A DNA stretch of 64,000 nt from Xylaria sp. FL1777 (GCA_022578965.1 MU400520.1:434001-498000); one strand, 5' to 3'. Numbered from the stretch's first letter, positions 35,345 through 48,550 are shown. Notes: generated by a model not told the origin, from the letters alone. Program-made: numbers and translations.

Positions 35345-37271
35345 ATTTATACTCGTAGGTATCGCCCAATAGATTGGTATCAGAGTATATTTGAGGGAAA
35401 GCTTCCAGTGGTGAATAGGATGGCCAACAAAGAAGCTCTCGCCTTGCCTTTCATTTTAATGGTAGCATTATTTCTAGTAATAGGAATAATGGAGTGCACT
35501 GTGAAGATGTAACCCAAGTGTAGCAGACATCTAGTCGGTACTATGATATGGCGAGGTGCATAATATATTGCAACAAAGCTATCAGACACGAGATCTGTAC
35601 ACACGATAGCAAAGTCCCAAATTTTTTAGATTTCTCCATCTTCAGTCGTGGATAATAATAGCAGTCATGATCCAAGAATATTAAGCAACATAATTCTAGT
35701 CTTGGTCTAATATTACAAGTCCGCCCAGCCCAAACTTACCTCCTAAGCCGACACCCCCACCCAAAATCCGCAAGCCACGCGACACGACAGCCGGTGCCCC
35801 CTTTCCCAGCCGGCCGGCCGGTAATCCGGCGCCGTGTAGGCCCTCTCCGGTATCTAGGCCCGGGGCGGGCCTCGTGGCTACTACCCGACAGCTACCCGAC
35901 AGCTACCCGACAGGATGGATCGGGTTCCTCGGGCCGGTGTTCCGCGTACCTGTTACATTACATCCGCGGCGGGTCTCCGAGCGGGCACATGGGATGTTTC
36001 GTTCGTCCGCCGTGCAAGGCGGAGGAAAATTTGCTCTGCCGTAGTTTAGGCCTGATGATCCAACCTAGCGGTAATCTTGACCTGGCTGAGGAACACGTAC
36101 AACTAACTGGATGGTAACCGAGATCTATATATCTACGGAATTTCGCTTTGAGAATCCGCGATTATTGGTGGACTTAGATAGATGAGAAATTAATTGCATA
36201 AAGAGAAAGGATGCATATTTTCTAAATCTAATTCGGGAAGGAGAGCGCGAAGATTCTGCTCTATCTGGTATACATCTGATCGCGTGCGTGACTTCCTTTT
36301 AGAGTATTCGTCTCTCCGTCTACTACTTGTCTACCCTCCTACACGCCTCATTCCTGGGTTCAGTCAGTAAGAAACGAGACTTCTATACACAGGTAGGGAG
36401 ATAGACCCCTATGCTGATTGGCTGAGATTGACTGATTATCCAGATAGATAGGTTAGCTCACTATAGATGCCGTGCCACCCAACTGTGTGATCTACTTGCT
36501 CATAAATGAAGGTAACCATCTAGTTGTATGCAGTGACTATCTTACAGGAGTGGACGATGCTGTGGGTGGATCGTACATTCATGCGAATAACGGTGCGAGA
36601 GAGCTAGAAGAACAAAAAAAAAAAATGAGAGGGGCTCTCTCTGACTTCTTCACGATAGAATACGGCCTCGACTCTGATGGCCGGGGCCGAGAGATTAACT
36701 CCCATCGGGTATCGTTTCAATACTTCTAATATCGGAGGGAAGTCGGCATCGTTAGTCTTGGTGATACGGTTCATGCGGTAATTGCGCCTTTTTTGTCTTC
36801 GCGTTTTCAGAAAAGCCATTGAAATTCTTGATCTCTTTGGGGCTGCTGCGAGGTCACTTTGAACAAGTGCCTCAAGACGTCACAGCTCAATTCAACTCCG
36901 CTTGCAGGCTTGCCTCTCTTCTGTATTCGTAGTAACTATAGGTAGGTAAATTCTATTCACGTTCATAAATACCTATCTTTTTTTTTTTTCCGAGTTCGTA
37001 TAATAGGCACAAATTACACATTCCTTCGCGTATCACATATCATCAGACACTAGATGGAGTTTATTTAACGTTTATTCAACCGTGTCCCACGGGTCCGCTT
37101 TAGAGGCACGAGGCGTAGCGTGCTGGGTATATAATATGCCAAAACGAATGAATCCAAATATGTACAATGGTAGAAGCTTAAAGATAGAAGCCTCGGTGAC
37201 GGATGTTAGTTAGTCGCAAATCACCGTTTCCGATGGACTCTGATTGTCCCCAGAAGACTTTGTAGCATCTC
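35345..37271. other. intergenic, convergent spacer
   Basis: About 1.9 kb between the stops of GCD6 and the amino acid permease, which are convergent. It contains a GC-rich patch near 35800-35950 with three perfect copies of an 11-mer (listed separately), A and T homopolymers near 36615 and 36978-36989, and no supportable gene. Confidence 0.6.
35881..35913. repeat. 11-bp tandem repeat x3
   Basis: Three perfect head-to-tail copies of ctacccgacag. Confidence 0.85.
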
Positions 37272-39184
37272 TTAACTAGTATCCTCTCCCATATGGTTTT
37301 CCTTCACCTTCTTTTTGCGTGTGATCAAGGTCCACAATTCGTCGCGTAGCCGTGTCGGCGGCTCGGTGAACGTAGCCTCATATGCATCAATCTGGGGTTT
37401 CTCCCAGATGAGATCGGCCTCATGCGGCTTCACGAACTTGGTCCGCTTGAAAATCTTCCAGCCGAAATATAGGACAATCGTAACGAAAGCCATGGTATAA
37501 GGCGGAAAGAAGTCGGCGACGCTCCAGTGGCCGGGAACAAATACGACATATCCAAAAATGCCCTCAATGATAATCATGTATACAAAGGTGATGTAGGCGC
37601 CGTAAGGCTGGAAGTAGCCAACGTACGGCAGAGTTGAACGGTCGATGCCTTGTGCCTTGCACGCCCTGTAAAAGAAGATGTAGGTCAAGCTGATGCAGAT
37701 ATAGTTGATCATAGTTGCGCCTTCAGTTATGGATTGCAGCGTCGTGACGGCTCCAGCCGTGTTACCGGAAACCTGGAGGAACGAGAGGAAGGGAAATGCC
37801 ATCGTAACCACAAACGCCCAGATGGGGATACCATTCTTGAGTGTTTTCTTAAAGAATGCGGGAGCCTGGCCCTCGCACGCCAAACCGTGGAGAGATCGCA
37901 TGGCACAGTAGACGTAGGCATTGCCAGCACTGAAGATACTCGTGAGGAGAAGGGCGTTGACGATATAGGGAAGCACAGCGACTCCCATGTTTTGCATTGC
38001 GATCACGTAAGGGGAACCGTCAGCCGTGCCCGAGCCGTTGTTTAGCTTGGGGTCATTGTAGGGGATGACAACACCCACAGCCAATGCGCTGAGAACGAAA
38101 AATACGAAGAATCGCCAGTATATGGTCTTGAAGCCGTTCTTAATGTAAATTCGAGGGCGTTCGGCTTCGCCTGCAACCATTGCAATGTACTCGGGGCCGA
38201 CCACAGTAAAGCAGGCGGAGAACAGGGATCCGAGGAAACCTTCAAATCTGCCAAGGGTGCCCGTATGGATGTGCTCAGCAAAAGCACCTGGACTATACCA
38301 GTACCTGAATCCATAGGGTTCGTGCTTAGAATTACCACCAACCGCAGTGATGAAGGTGAAAAAGAACACGATCAGGATGAGAATCAGCTTGCCAGTCGCG
38401 AGCCAAAATTCCGCCTCACTGCTGAATGTCAGTACTCGCGCACATGTGGTTGCATAATCACAGTAGGGGCAGGGGGTTCGAGTTTTTGCACAAACGCCAC
38501 GTCACCACTTCCTAGCCGTCAAAGTTGTGGCAGGACAGTTATAACGCCTGCGAAGAAAAGGGGGTTTGGTGGTGTCGTGGAGCACGTGAAACTCACCCGT
38601 AATATTGTACCGCAAGAATATTAATAATGCTGTATGAATGTTAGTGGAGTGGTCATTAGAGGCTAAGGAGTGGGATGTCCATACGCATAGAGTACGATGA
38701 CAGCAACACATATGGCGGCGACCGGGATCTTGTCGGTCCAGAAGGTTAAAACTAAGTTGAGGGCGCTGATCTCGTAGGGGATTAGGATAGCCTCGTAGAG
38801 GAAGAAGTTCCAGCCGGCAAGAAACCCGAGCGCCTCGTCAACCCATTTCCCTGCCATTCGAATGAACGAGCCGCCGACCGGCATGTAGCAAACCATCTCA
38901 GCCAGGGAGTTGTTGACGAGACAGACCATGAGGGCGTGGAGGGAGTAGGCCAGCAGGAGATTGGCGGGGCCGCCCGTAGCCAAGCCGCTGCCGATGCTGA
39001 CGAAGAGAGCGGTGCCGATTGAGCCACCGATAGCGATCAGCTGGATCTGGCGGTTGCCGAGATGACGCTGAAGCTGGTCCCGGCCATCGTTGAGATCGCG
39101 GATGGAATCGCTATGCTGGGAACAGTTCTCAGCCGAGGCGGCGTCCTTCTCCATGGACTTTGTCATGTCTGCCGCTGCCGCCAT
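37272..39184 (-). CDS. Amino acid permease, YAT family (APC superfamily)
   Basis: Three exons on the minus strand: 39184-38685, 38629-38597 (33 nt) and 38418-37272, giving 559 aa. A cytosolic N-terminus of about 45 residues leads into HLGNRQIQLIAIGGSIGTAL, the first transmembrane segment with the conserved GGSIGT motif of APC transporters. About 12 membrane segments follow. Conserved family blocks include PVGGSFIRMAG, GFLAGWNFFLYEA, YYGEAEFWLATGKLI (created by splicing), GPEYIAMVAGEAERPR and the C-terminal WEKPQIDAYEATF. This is the fungal YAT group of plasma-membrane proton-coupled amino acid permeases; which amino acids it carries is not predictable. The tiny second exon is supported by exact restoration of AIINILAVQYYG. 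The second intron is long (178 nt) but uses a gtgagt donor and a tactgac branch site. Confidence 0.93.
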
Positions 39185-39690
39185 ATTGAGAGCAAGAGAG
39201 AGAACTCCGCTGAGAGAGCGGAATGCTGGATAAGGAATACGATGTCTGAGAGCTTGGAGGGCGCGATCTCATTATATCGGTGATCAACCAGCAGGCAAGA
39301 TGGACGGAAACGGAGCCTCTGCTGCGGTAGCTGGGACGACAAGCAAGTAGATGAGTAGTAGTAGTAGGAGGATCGGCTCTCTGCCAGGTCGATGGGACGG
39401 AGGTGGTTTATGTATGTATGCACATACACTAGCTACTGTGTACGAGTACGTGGGAGGAGGGACGAGATTGTCGAGCAAGGATTACACATACAGTATACTC
39501 ATGTCTATCCATCCATCCATCCCATCCTGGTTCTGTTAGCGTACTTTTTTACGCTGGGAGTCTGCGTACGTAATCAAGTACATAAGCAAGTACAATAGTA
39601 CTGTAATACGTACTGCATTCGCTGTCCGCTGCACAGATGCAGTACACATACACTGCACTCACTAGTACTGCACAGCTGAGTGCGTACTCA

Positions 39691-39730
39691 GTAGTAGGTA
39701 GTAGGTATACCTAATACTGCGTAGGTACCG
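39691..39730. repeat. TAGTAGGTA / TACCTA block
   Basis: Upstream of the permease; the same dispersed motif as at 3977-3998. Confidence 0.6.
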
Positions 39731-42700
39731 AGTCAGATCAGTCCGACTTACACGATGCCGCTGCACGACTTCCTACACTAGCGCACTAGACAGGGACCCG
39801 CTGCTGCTACTGCTGCTATTGCTGCCGGGATAGTTGGAATGGGCGAATCATCGACTTGATGGAGTTGTTCGGCCAGTTGTAATTGTTGTAATCGGACTTG
39901 GCAGATTTGATCCCTGCCCAGTGTACAGATAGTTGTCTAGATAGTATCAGTCTACGTAGCAGTAGGGTAGGTAGTGTGTAATGCTCTGCATTGACATGCA
40001 CGTAATTTACTATTTATTAGCACTACTAGGCATACTGGTCAGCTGGCGATACCTTGCGTAGGTACTAGGCTAAGTAGGTTACCGACCTTGAATGTTGGTA
40101 TCGACTCAAAGCATCTACATTCGTAGTACCCAATTCGGTAGTATAAAGTACCTAGTACTACATGTAGGTAATTCCTTCGCAGTTACCGAGACTTAGCTTC
40201 TAGAAGGAATCAGAAGTAGCAAGCTTACAGCCGATCTGAGGGGTCTTGCTGGGGATGTAGGGTAGGGACTCTGTACTGCCTCGAATAATAGTGGTGTACA
40301 GGCAATAACCAAGTTCAACAGCCATAATCATGCTCTCCAATCTTTTTTCTTTTTTCCTTTTCTTTTTTTTATTCTCCCTTTGTTTTTTTCCTAGTCCGGT
40401 CAACCATCCTATGATGCTCTGGTCGTTGAAATTTGTCTTGTGTCTTTGTCTCTTTTCGTCGGGACGAAACGGAGAACTGCCAATTCTACCCTGGCTGGTG
40501 GCCCCCGATTGCCGTTCCGCAGTTGGTGGAGCCCAGGCAGTGCCTGCGCACAATAACCCATGGGGAAGGCCGTCGGCCAACTTCTCGAGCCACTTGGTGT
40601 TGGCACGGGATGCGAAGTCCCCTCCCCACAAGGAGCCGGCTTGCTGGTGCCGTTATGATCCACAGGGTTGGGCGTGTTCAATTTGCACTTTCCCATTCTG
40701 GCGTCCACTAGTCTCTTGGGTCTTCCCTATTGTGGACTAGGCTAGAATAAATGAAACCCCGACGTCCCATTCCTGGATAGGTACCTACAGCACCTACATA
40801 CGCATGCTGAAGAGAGACTCGGGCGTTCAATTGAAAGACCAGCTACATATGGCCCAGCGTTTCACCAACTTATATAGACCTACACTACCTACTTAAGTAC
40901 TCATAAGTTCGTAGTGGTGTACGCTATCGAAGTACTCAGAGGAAAGTAGGTGAACTGTACATGAACATCTCCGGAAAAATTACCCCAGAAGTGGCTTGAT
41001 GAATGATGTCGCGTGAGCGGATGTCTGCTACATGTACACTACAACTACAACTACAACTCTCTCTCATCATGGTTGCTCCCGTACTCATCCACATTAATCA
41101 GGCCAGAATTACTTTCCAGGAACGGCCCTAGGGTACGCAATGTGAGTACGGAGTGGAACTCGAAATTCGCTGCTCACGCTACTTACTTACTGCATATAAC
41201 AATTCTGTAGCTTCTAACTAGTTATTCTGTACTACACTATAGGGCCAGTTGTGGGCACATAACTAGGTATAATGACATAATGAGCTGAAATAAAATAGCA
41301 GCTTCTAAAAACAAGAAAAATAGAAAATTTTGAAGTAGCGCAGGAGTAATGTACCTATTTCTATAATTCATGGAACTAGGTAGTAGACTAGTCCACATTA
41401 CTAAGGTATGTATGTAGGACTTGCGGCAGCGTCTGCAACACGAATATGTCCCAAGAGGGCCGATGAGGTTCTGGCTATTTTGTTTTTTGACATGGAAGGG
41501 CGTACGTAACTACTGTTCAGCTGGATGATGCGGCATCTGAGCGGCACACTAGGCCAGGACCCTCTCTTAACATTGTCGTATATGTAACATCCCAACGTTT
41601 TTTTAAAGTAGGCACGTGTACATAGTAGTGTCCGTAACTTGCGCGTTCTCTTTACTACGAAGACAAGCCTGAGCTGCTTTTCAACATTTAATTGCAATTG
41701 GACTAAGCTTAGGCATTACTGACCTACTTACAACTGCTGTTGCGATCTTCGAAACTGATAACAGCACTGCGTAGTACCTGTAAACACTGCGTATAGCAAG
41801 CGATGACAGGTTGCGTGACTTTCTACCTAAGGCAGGCAGTATAAGCGCTTGGCAATTACCTGATAGTATTACTTACAGGATGCCTACATACTGTACATAT
41901 TTCAAAGTGTTTATATTTTTGGTTCCGGATGCTAAATGGCCACTTGCTTGTTCTGAAGCCTTCCATCACTTTAACAAGTTAAGAGAGTAGATAGAAGATA
42001 ATACCATTTCAATAACCCTTATATCTCATAAAATTTAGACAATCTTCTCTTGTTTATTCTTTGCTAATGTCAGCGACAACTGTAAAACTGCGGTAAAGGG
42101 TCCTGTCGAAAGTGGTGGGTAAAGAATCCTTCTAATTCGCCCCCCACAAAAAGGCTCTCCCGATGCATGATGACGACATAGCTTAGAGGCTAAAGAAACA
42201 CTAAAATCTACTAGCGTATCAGGAACGATAAGATGTAAACGCATATCGCGCTAGACAAGGCTATGTGCAAGGGTGACATAGCCAGTTTACTGAGTACCTA
42301 ACATGCGAAGTCCCTGTGTGTACACGTACTCGTACTGCGAAGTTCTTATTTCTGTGGTACATTCATAGTAGCGTACGGCGCATGTGCATGGTAAGTGGAA
42401 GAAGGCTCGACAACGAGATTGGAAAACCGAAATTGAAAACACCAAATCCTACCTTGTGATTCCCATCGTTCGAACATTGGAAAGAGTCTTACGACGACAT
42501 CTTATCAATCCCTTTATCAGTGCATTCCCGGCCCTGACAACCCAGTCCCAGGAACCTTATCTATGGAGCGCAGTCTATTCACGTCTCGACCGTTTCCCAT
42601 TCCTTCTCATGGCCATTTTCACCCCAGGGAAGATACGCTATCGCCATGCATCACGCCACCAATTTACACGAAAATATTAGCTTCATCCATGGGACAAGAT

Positions 42701-42889
42701 AAGGACCCTGGATCTCGGAGAAGACTCGGGAGACTCTCACGTCTATCTAGATGGCGTACACCTTATCTTTTCGACAGCTTTGCGATCCATGATCCATGCC
42801 AATAGCATCGGTGATAATAAACTAGATCGACTTGAAATACTAATCTGCAGCTAGATCTTGCATGAGGGCTCGCTGTCTATACGTACGCA

Positions 42890-42916
42890 GTCAGAGCGGT
42901 TAAGTCAGAGCGGTTA
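42890..42916. repeat. 14-bp tandem duplication
   Basis: Two adjacent copies of gtcagagcggtta, separated by one A. Confidence 0.8.
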
Positions 42917-44198
42917 GCAAGTATATCGCTACGATTAACGCTAAAAGGGCCCAGGCCGAATCTTTCGATGAAAAGAGGCATCAGGTTAATGCACATGACT
43001 GTCAAGGATATGTTGAGCTATATGCCCATCAGCCTACTACGCAGTATGAAGGGTACACTATCCTCATGAAACTAAGTACAGACGCGCATCGATCGTCGAG
43101 CTGAGCATGAAACATACGGCAGCCCTACAAAACGATGGCATATACGCAGTATGTACACTTGCCAATTAGATTTTAAGGCAATGAAACCCTTCACTCCACG
43201 TGGAAGTCTCGTGCCCCGGCTGCAACAGTGTTTTGGGTCCTTATTGCACTACACTAACACTACATGACACCCTTCGGTAAGATGACGTGGAGGGTAGCGC
43301 GTGAATATATAGAGTCCTTACACTAGTATCCAAGATCGTCAACGTCGTCCGTGGTTAAATACCTACACTAGACTACGCTCGTCAGGTTGGTTCTCCTAAC
43401 CCCAAACACCCTAATCCATAACCCACACAGTATGGCGTAAACAACACTTACGAGACCACCCCTCCCTTGCGAGTGGCGGTTCTGTGTACACAGTGTACAT
43501 AAAATACTACGTAGTACTGGTAGGTAGTGTGCCTCTTTGCCTCTTCAAGACGGGAAATACTACGTCTGCCTACAGCAGTGTGGGTTTTGCGCTTGAGCCA
43601 TCAATAACTTATAACCAATGTTCTATGCTAGCCTCCTAGAGTTTGTAGTACCTAAAGTTATTAATTGTTTCCATATCATTTTAAATGGTACACACTATCA
43701 CGTTCCCATGCCGTAGTGTGTATGCCACCAAGAGTTAGGAAGTGAGTGGCGGGCGGGCCGTAGGTTCTGCTCGCGGGGTCCGCTTTCGGATCCGGCTACC
43801 TTCCTCACACGGCGGTATGCGACGGTTCTCACCTGCAATATGACGAATCTTTAGTGGGGAGTAGTAGTCTGCCTCACCTGAGAAATTTTGTTGTCGCCTA
43901 CATACCAGAGGCATAAGGTAACGTCAGATGGCAAGGTACAAAAAAGGAAAACCGAGCCAATTCTGACTCATACTGATTCGAATGTTCTCTGTCAGTACAG
44001 ATGTTTACAATGTATAATCCAAAATGCAAGTTTGCAATCCTCTTCTACTGTAACCTAGCGTACGCTAGGGCGTAGAGAGAGGATTGTGCTAAGATAATGA
44101 TGATCTTTTGTTGCTCTTTTCTAACCAAGGCCATGCATGTGTAAAGTACGCTGGAACAAATGCTATGTAAACAACTTGAAACATCCAAAATGAAACGC

Positions 44199-45956
44199 TC
44201 AGCCCATAAAACTATTGGCAATGGTGACGGTGGTAGTGTAGACCATAGCAACCATCCCTACGATCATGAAGACGATATCGCCAATCTTGGCAGCCCTCGA
44301 CTTCGCAACGGCCTTGTAATGCAAGAAAGCAGGGTAAACGTATACTAAGGGCACACATGCGAAAGACCCAATCAATGCCACAAACTTGTCCAAGTTGCCA
44401 GTGCCGATAATCGAGACGCCGCCGCAGATGAGCACCATAAGAGACCTGAATGCGTTCTTTTTCCACTTCGTGCGCAGACTACGCTTGCCCGATCGGTGAC
44501 CAAAGAGGCCCCCTTCCAAAATCCTGATGGCCGGGAACAGCTGTACAGGATTTCCGGCCAGGACGGCTAAGGAATAGAGAAATTGTACGGCGTTGACGAA
44601 CTTGCTAGTCTGTGGGTAGTTGTTAATGATCTCGATCGAGGTGTCTTTGCCAAAGGTGGCATAGCAGAGTATCCCGACTGCTGTGAAGATGATGGTAATC
44701 AGAAACATAATAACCCCAAGAAGCCATTCAAAACGGTCAGGTTTCGCCATCGAAGATTGTATAGGCAGAATCAAGCCAATACCCTCGAAAGTGAAGATAG
44801 CCGAACCAACCATAAGTGTATACTTGCTTGGGTTGAAGAGAACCACTGTCGGATTGATGCCTTCAGATGCAATATGCGCTATGTCGTAATAGTATATATA
44901 GGAAACCCCTATGAGAATGAAAACATCCGCTAACAGGGCCACGGGTCCGAGCTTCGCTATGTTTCGGATGTAAGACAAAGGTATGAGGACGACCATCTGT
45001 ATCAAAATAAGTTGCGTAGGCGAGATCGGGCTATGACTGTGAGATACAGCCTCGAAGAATGATGTCAAGTTCTCCGCCACAAACACAATACCGGAGCACA
45101 CAAATCCGAGCTGTGACAACGTAATTGAACTTAGAATCAAATTCCGCATACGAGGACCAGCGATAGCCTCGCCGATTTCACCATATCCACCACCGTACTG
45201 TACCTTGCAGGCAAGGAGCAAGTGAAAAGCAAGCATGGTGACGAGAGAGACAACAACCATGGTGATTGATGAGAAGAGTAAACCGCCGTTGTCAAATGCC
45301 TTGGGTAAAAACATAATACCGGTTCCAATGAACGCTTTGAGCAGCGTGAAGAACGTCTTACGAGTGCTAGCGGTGGCCGACCTAAGTGCCGTTCGCGAGG
45401 GTTTTCTGCTACCCAAGAGGGGTCTTCTCTCAGGTGGCAGCTGGTTTTCCGATTCACCTTCTTCCTCTTCTTCTTCGTCATCGACGATGGCCTCGTCGTC
45501 AGAGTCTGCAAGGTCCTCACCAGCGAAGCTACCATAGAGATCAAGAAACTCGACAAAATTCCTAGTAATTGGGATCCTGGAAGCCCACATCTGTTCGTTC
45601 CGCTTCTGGAGGAGGAAGGCCCTTCGAAAGCCACCGGGGGCTAACTGCTCGTTCACGGTCAATCCTTCCAGGTCGTCGTCTCCAGAGGTGCCGCCCGGGG
45701 ACGGATGGTGGAACGTAGCGGCCCGTTTGTGCATCTTCATCCGAGCTGCTGCCTTGAACATATCACGATGAATATCACCGCCCTGTAGTTTCAAAGAATC
45801 CTCTTCCGATGGGGCCTCGGTAGGGGTGGCAGCAGATGGCGTCGCCGGGGCCTCAGTCGAAGCACTGGTGAAATCAGCGGTGTAGCCCGAAGGCAGATGT
45901 TCCGCAATGACCTCAGCATCCGGGCGGGATTGCTCTGATGACGGAGATTCTGCCAT
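44199..45956 (-). CDS. Vacuolar amino acid transporter, AVT3/AVT4-like
   Basis: Single-exon 585-aa protein. The N-terminal 190 residues are hydrophilic, rich in Ser, Glu and Asp, with an acidic run near 157-165 (DDEEEEEEG) and basic/Ser sites typical of AVT3-type cytosolic tails. From about residue 190 (STRKTFFTLLKAFIGTGIMF) come roughly eleven transmembrane segments of the Aa_trans (AAAP) family. The GTGIMFLPKAF motif in the first helix and YGEIGEAIAGPRMRN are characteristic. Yeast Avt3 and Avt4 export neutral and basic amino acids from the vacuole to the cytosol; export from the vacuole is inferred from this similarity and the long N-terminal tail. The start ATG gives the full tail and is preceded by a non-coding leader. 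The nearest neighbour upstream is the AA9 LPMO, with no obvious link. Confidence 0.92.
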   Translation of the reverse strand: MAESPSSEQSRPDAEVIAEHLPSGYTADFTSASTEAPATPSAATPTEAPSEEDSLKLQGGDIHRDMFKAAARMKMHKRAATFHHPSPGGTSGDDDLEGLTVNEQLAPGGFRRAFLLQKRNEQMWASRIPITRNFVEFLDLYGSFAGEDLADSDDEAIVDDEEEEEEGESENQLPPERRPLLGSRKPSRTALRSATASTRKTFFTLLKAFIGTGIMFLPKAFDNGGLLFSSITMVVVSLVTMLAFHLLLACKVQYGGGYGEIGEAIAGPRMRNLILSSITLSQLGFVCSGIVFVAENLTSFFEAVSHSHSPISPTQLILIQMVVLIPLSYIRNIAKLGPVALLADVFILIGVSYIYYYDIAHIASEGINPTVVLFNPSKYTLMVGSAIFTFEGIGLILPIQSSMAKPDRFEWLLGVIMFLITIIFTAVGILCYATFGKDTSIEIINNYPQTSKFVNAVQFLYSLAVLAGNPVQLFPAIRILEGGLFGHRSGKRSLRTKWKKNAFRSLMVLICGGVSIIGTGNLDKFVALIGSFACVPLVYVYPAFLHYKAVAKSRAAKIGDIVFMIVGMVAMVYTTTVTIANSFMG

Positions 45957-47131
45957 GTTGCTGGTAATAATTAAAGTTAATCAACGGAGTGGGTTGCACG
46001 ATGAAGACTGTGGTCAAGGTATTCTCAATGAGAAGGTGAGCAAACACACGGTAGCCATAAAGCCGGCTAAGGGAGTTACCAATACAGTCTTGCGGGGAGG
46101 GGTGCTGTGGTGCTGGCGACGAGTCTACTAAGGGCAGGTCTTTGGGGATGGAGTTTAGATGATTGAGTAAAGAAGAGAGACAGTAAAGGTTTGATGTATG
46201 ATGTGGAGAGATCTCGTGGTCTGCTATGGAGAGCCTGGCTAGCGAGTCAGGTGATGTCAAAGGAGAAGCACACAGGCTGCTGTGTGGCTGGCTGCAGGTG
46301 CTCAGGTGCCCATAGCTGGCCGCAGGGCGGGTCTGGCGACTGGCACCCGTACCTGAAAAGCGTGCTCAGTGGACGGCTATAGTGAACACCACCCATTCAA
46401 CGCACTTTACCAGCCCTGGCCCCCTGCCTAGCCACCAGCTAAAAATCGTGGTGCCAGGTGATTTGACAGTCAATTGCACTTCAATTTATAATCCACCAAC
46501 AAAACTGACACGGCCTATTGAGTACTTGAATACCATTCTGTGTCGGCCATGACGAGACAGTTCGGTGTTGCAGATACGGGGTGCATAAGCAAAATATAAA
46601 GTTACTACAAAGGTGTCAACGGACATCGCATAACTTGTTTTGATACACATAAAACGCGACAGGGGGTAAAGGGGAGAGAGGAAGGAATATATGAAAAAAG
46701 GAGGAAAAAGAAAAGAGAAACTACCACAGCCTATCATTATGTTTTAGATGAAGTTACACATACTAAAGTATCGGAAGGTAAAATTCCCTGACCGCTACGA
46801 GTTTCTGGTTTCGAAAGGCCTGTCGACCAATTGGCCACGATATGGTCATCTTCCGTGGCATTCTCGCCGACCTCCTCGTACAGCATTGAAAGGCCAGGAG
46901 CTCTGGTCGTGAGTAGGTAGTGGCAAGCTCACATGGCGTTCCAATTACCACTAAGCTAGACAGCATCGGATCGATCGACTACCTAACTAACATAGTTCAC
47001 AATCAATAGTCTTAGCCGAGTTACTGGTTGTATTGTCCATCGCGCTCTTCAGAAAAGGGTCTGCACAGCTAACCGCACCTCCGGACGACCGATTGCGTCG
47101 CGCTTTACCCCTCCTCTCGCCTACTATGGCC
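45957..47131. other. intergenic, no gene seen
   Basis: Promoter of the vacuolar transporter and downstream DNA of the LPMO. Only short frames without features. Confidence 0.6.
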
Positions 47132-48406
47132 TTACGAACACTGGGAGTAATAGTCATTCTGCGAAAGAATGTCAGTTATTGCCACAGTTATAAAAACTCT
47201 GCACACAAGCTGGGTCTTTACGTACCTGTTTGGCGCATGTGTATGGGCTAGCGCAGGTAGTGCAGCCAGTGAAACCGGACCCGCCGCATTGCTAAGTGGC
47301 TCTGTTAGTGCGGCTCTACGCCGATGGATATTAACGGATAACTTACCGCCCATTGTGCAACTGTGCATGTCGGAGCAGAACCGACCACGGAAGTTTTAGT
47401 CGATGTTACAAGCGTGGTCGTTGCCGCAACTTTTGTTGTTGTGGCCTGTCCGCTTCCCGAGCCACCGGCAGCGCATGTGAAGAGACTCGGCCCTGGAATA
47501 GTGTATGTGCTTGCTGCTGTCATCTGATAGATGTTGATCAATAAACCGGGGTCGGTTGCCTGGAAATCGGTTATTTTCTCTTCGTTATGATAGATGGCGA
47601 GACTTTATGCATACCTTATAGATACCAGGGAGGCTGTACGTCGCTGGCGACACCTTGGCCGAACCGCCTGAGATGTTGATCTGCGCGCATTCCATCTATT
47701 GTTAAGTTAGCAGTTAAGCTCATCATAGCTTACCGCTTATTCGTGGCCGGGAAGACATACATATAACTGGGCCCCCTGAGGCGAACCAGCGCCGTGCAGC
47801 GCGATCATTTCGGCGCGGAGAAGATATTGGCCATCAGCGAGGCAGTCAGGGATTTTGATGGCATGGATTCCGGCATTGTTGATGACCTTGGAAGTTCCCC
47901 ATACGCCGTTGGTATATCCATCTTCTTGGATTTTGAACCTGAGGATAATGCTCAATAGAAGCTCCAACCACACGACAGGACACCCAACTTACCATCCACC
48001 TCCGTAGCCCACATCCTTTGTGGCGTCTGTCACCTTCTTCAAGTATGCGATGGTCGGGCCGAGATGACTAGGATCCATCACGTCGTTCGACCCCGACGTC
48101 AGCGTATGTCGCCATATCGCATTCACCTAGGAGGAAGATGTGGTCAGTGAGTGTTGATAATCATTCAATTGATGAAATACCTCTTACTGTAGATCCGGCT
48201 TTCACGTTAATGATCTTGTCAGAAGGAGTTGTGGGATTGGGGCCCCCATTGCATGCCACGTCGTTGCTCGCTACGTTGGTGATAGGCCCATCGTACGAGG
48301 GAGTCCGGATTCCGTAGGATATCGGGTTCGAATCAAGCTGTAAGAAGATGGTATGAGCGGAAGCAACGCTCACAGCAGCAGCGACTGAGGCGACACTGAA
48401 CTTCAT
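47132..48406 (-). CDS. AA9 lytic polysaccharide monooxygenase with C-terminal CBM1
   Basis: Seven exons on the minus strand: 48406-48188, 48126-47993, 47938-47761, 47695-47615, 47559-47347, 47291-47226 and 47158-47132, giving 305 aa. A 17-residue signal peptide ([17 protein letters not shown]) is followed directly by the mature N-terminal histidine (HTIFLQL), half of the copper histidine brace; the second histidine is in IWRHTL. The axial region GAQLYMECAQ carries the Q and Y of the AA9 active site. A Ser/Thr linker ([15 protein letters not shown]) leads to a family 1 cellulose-binding module, [17 protein letters not shown] to YSQCS, assembled from the last three exons. The enzyme is secreted and oxidatively cleaves cellulose or other beta-glucans using copper and an electron donor. 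The start is the second ATG of the frame because it gives a proper signal peptide. Cys pairs are conserved. The CBM1 marks use on crystalline cellulose. Confidence 0.96.
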
Positions 48407-48544
48407 TGTGCTAGCTGTCAAGCAAGATAGAACTAAGGTTTCTGTTCTACACTAGTCACTCATTACTGCTAATATTGAAGTTGTAGGCTCTCTGAGGTTA
48501 AATATTTCTCAGGGCCCATACATAAATAGTATGTGCTTGAGCGT

Positions 48545-48550
48545 CTGGGG
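48545..48550 (+). promoter_or_regulatory. possible CreA site (CTGGGG)
   Basis: Matches the CreA/Cre1 consensus SYGGRG about 140 bp upstream of the LPMO start. A second match, GTGGGG on the minus strand, lies at 48642-48647. Two such sites within about 240 bp of a cellulase-type gene fit glucose repression, but single hexamers occur often by chance. Confidence 0.35.

Larger units (their letters stand above)
39185..44198. other. 5-kb gene-poor block between two amino acid transporters
   Basis: Permease promoter followed by long intergenic DNA up to the stop of the vacuolar transporter. It has many GTAC/TAGGTA/AGTACT-type blocks (39691-39730, 40058-40084, 40147-40170 and around 43490-43530), a (CTACAA) triplet repeat near 41039 and a 14-bp duplication (42890-42916). 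None of the open frames, including 40200-40740 and 42384-42805, shows family features. Confidence 0.55.
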
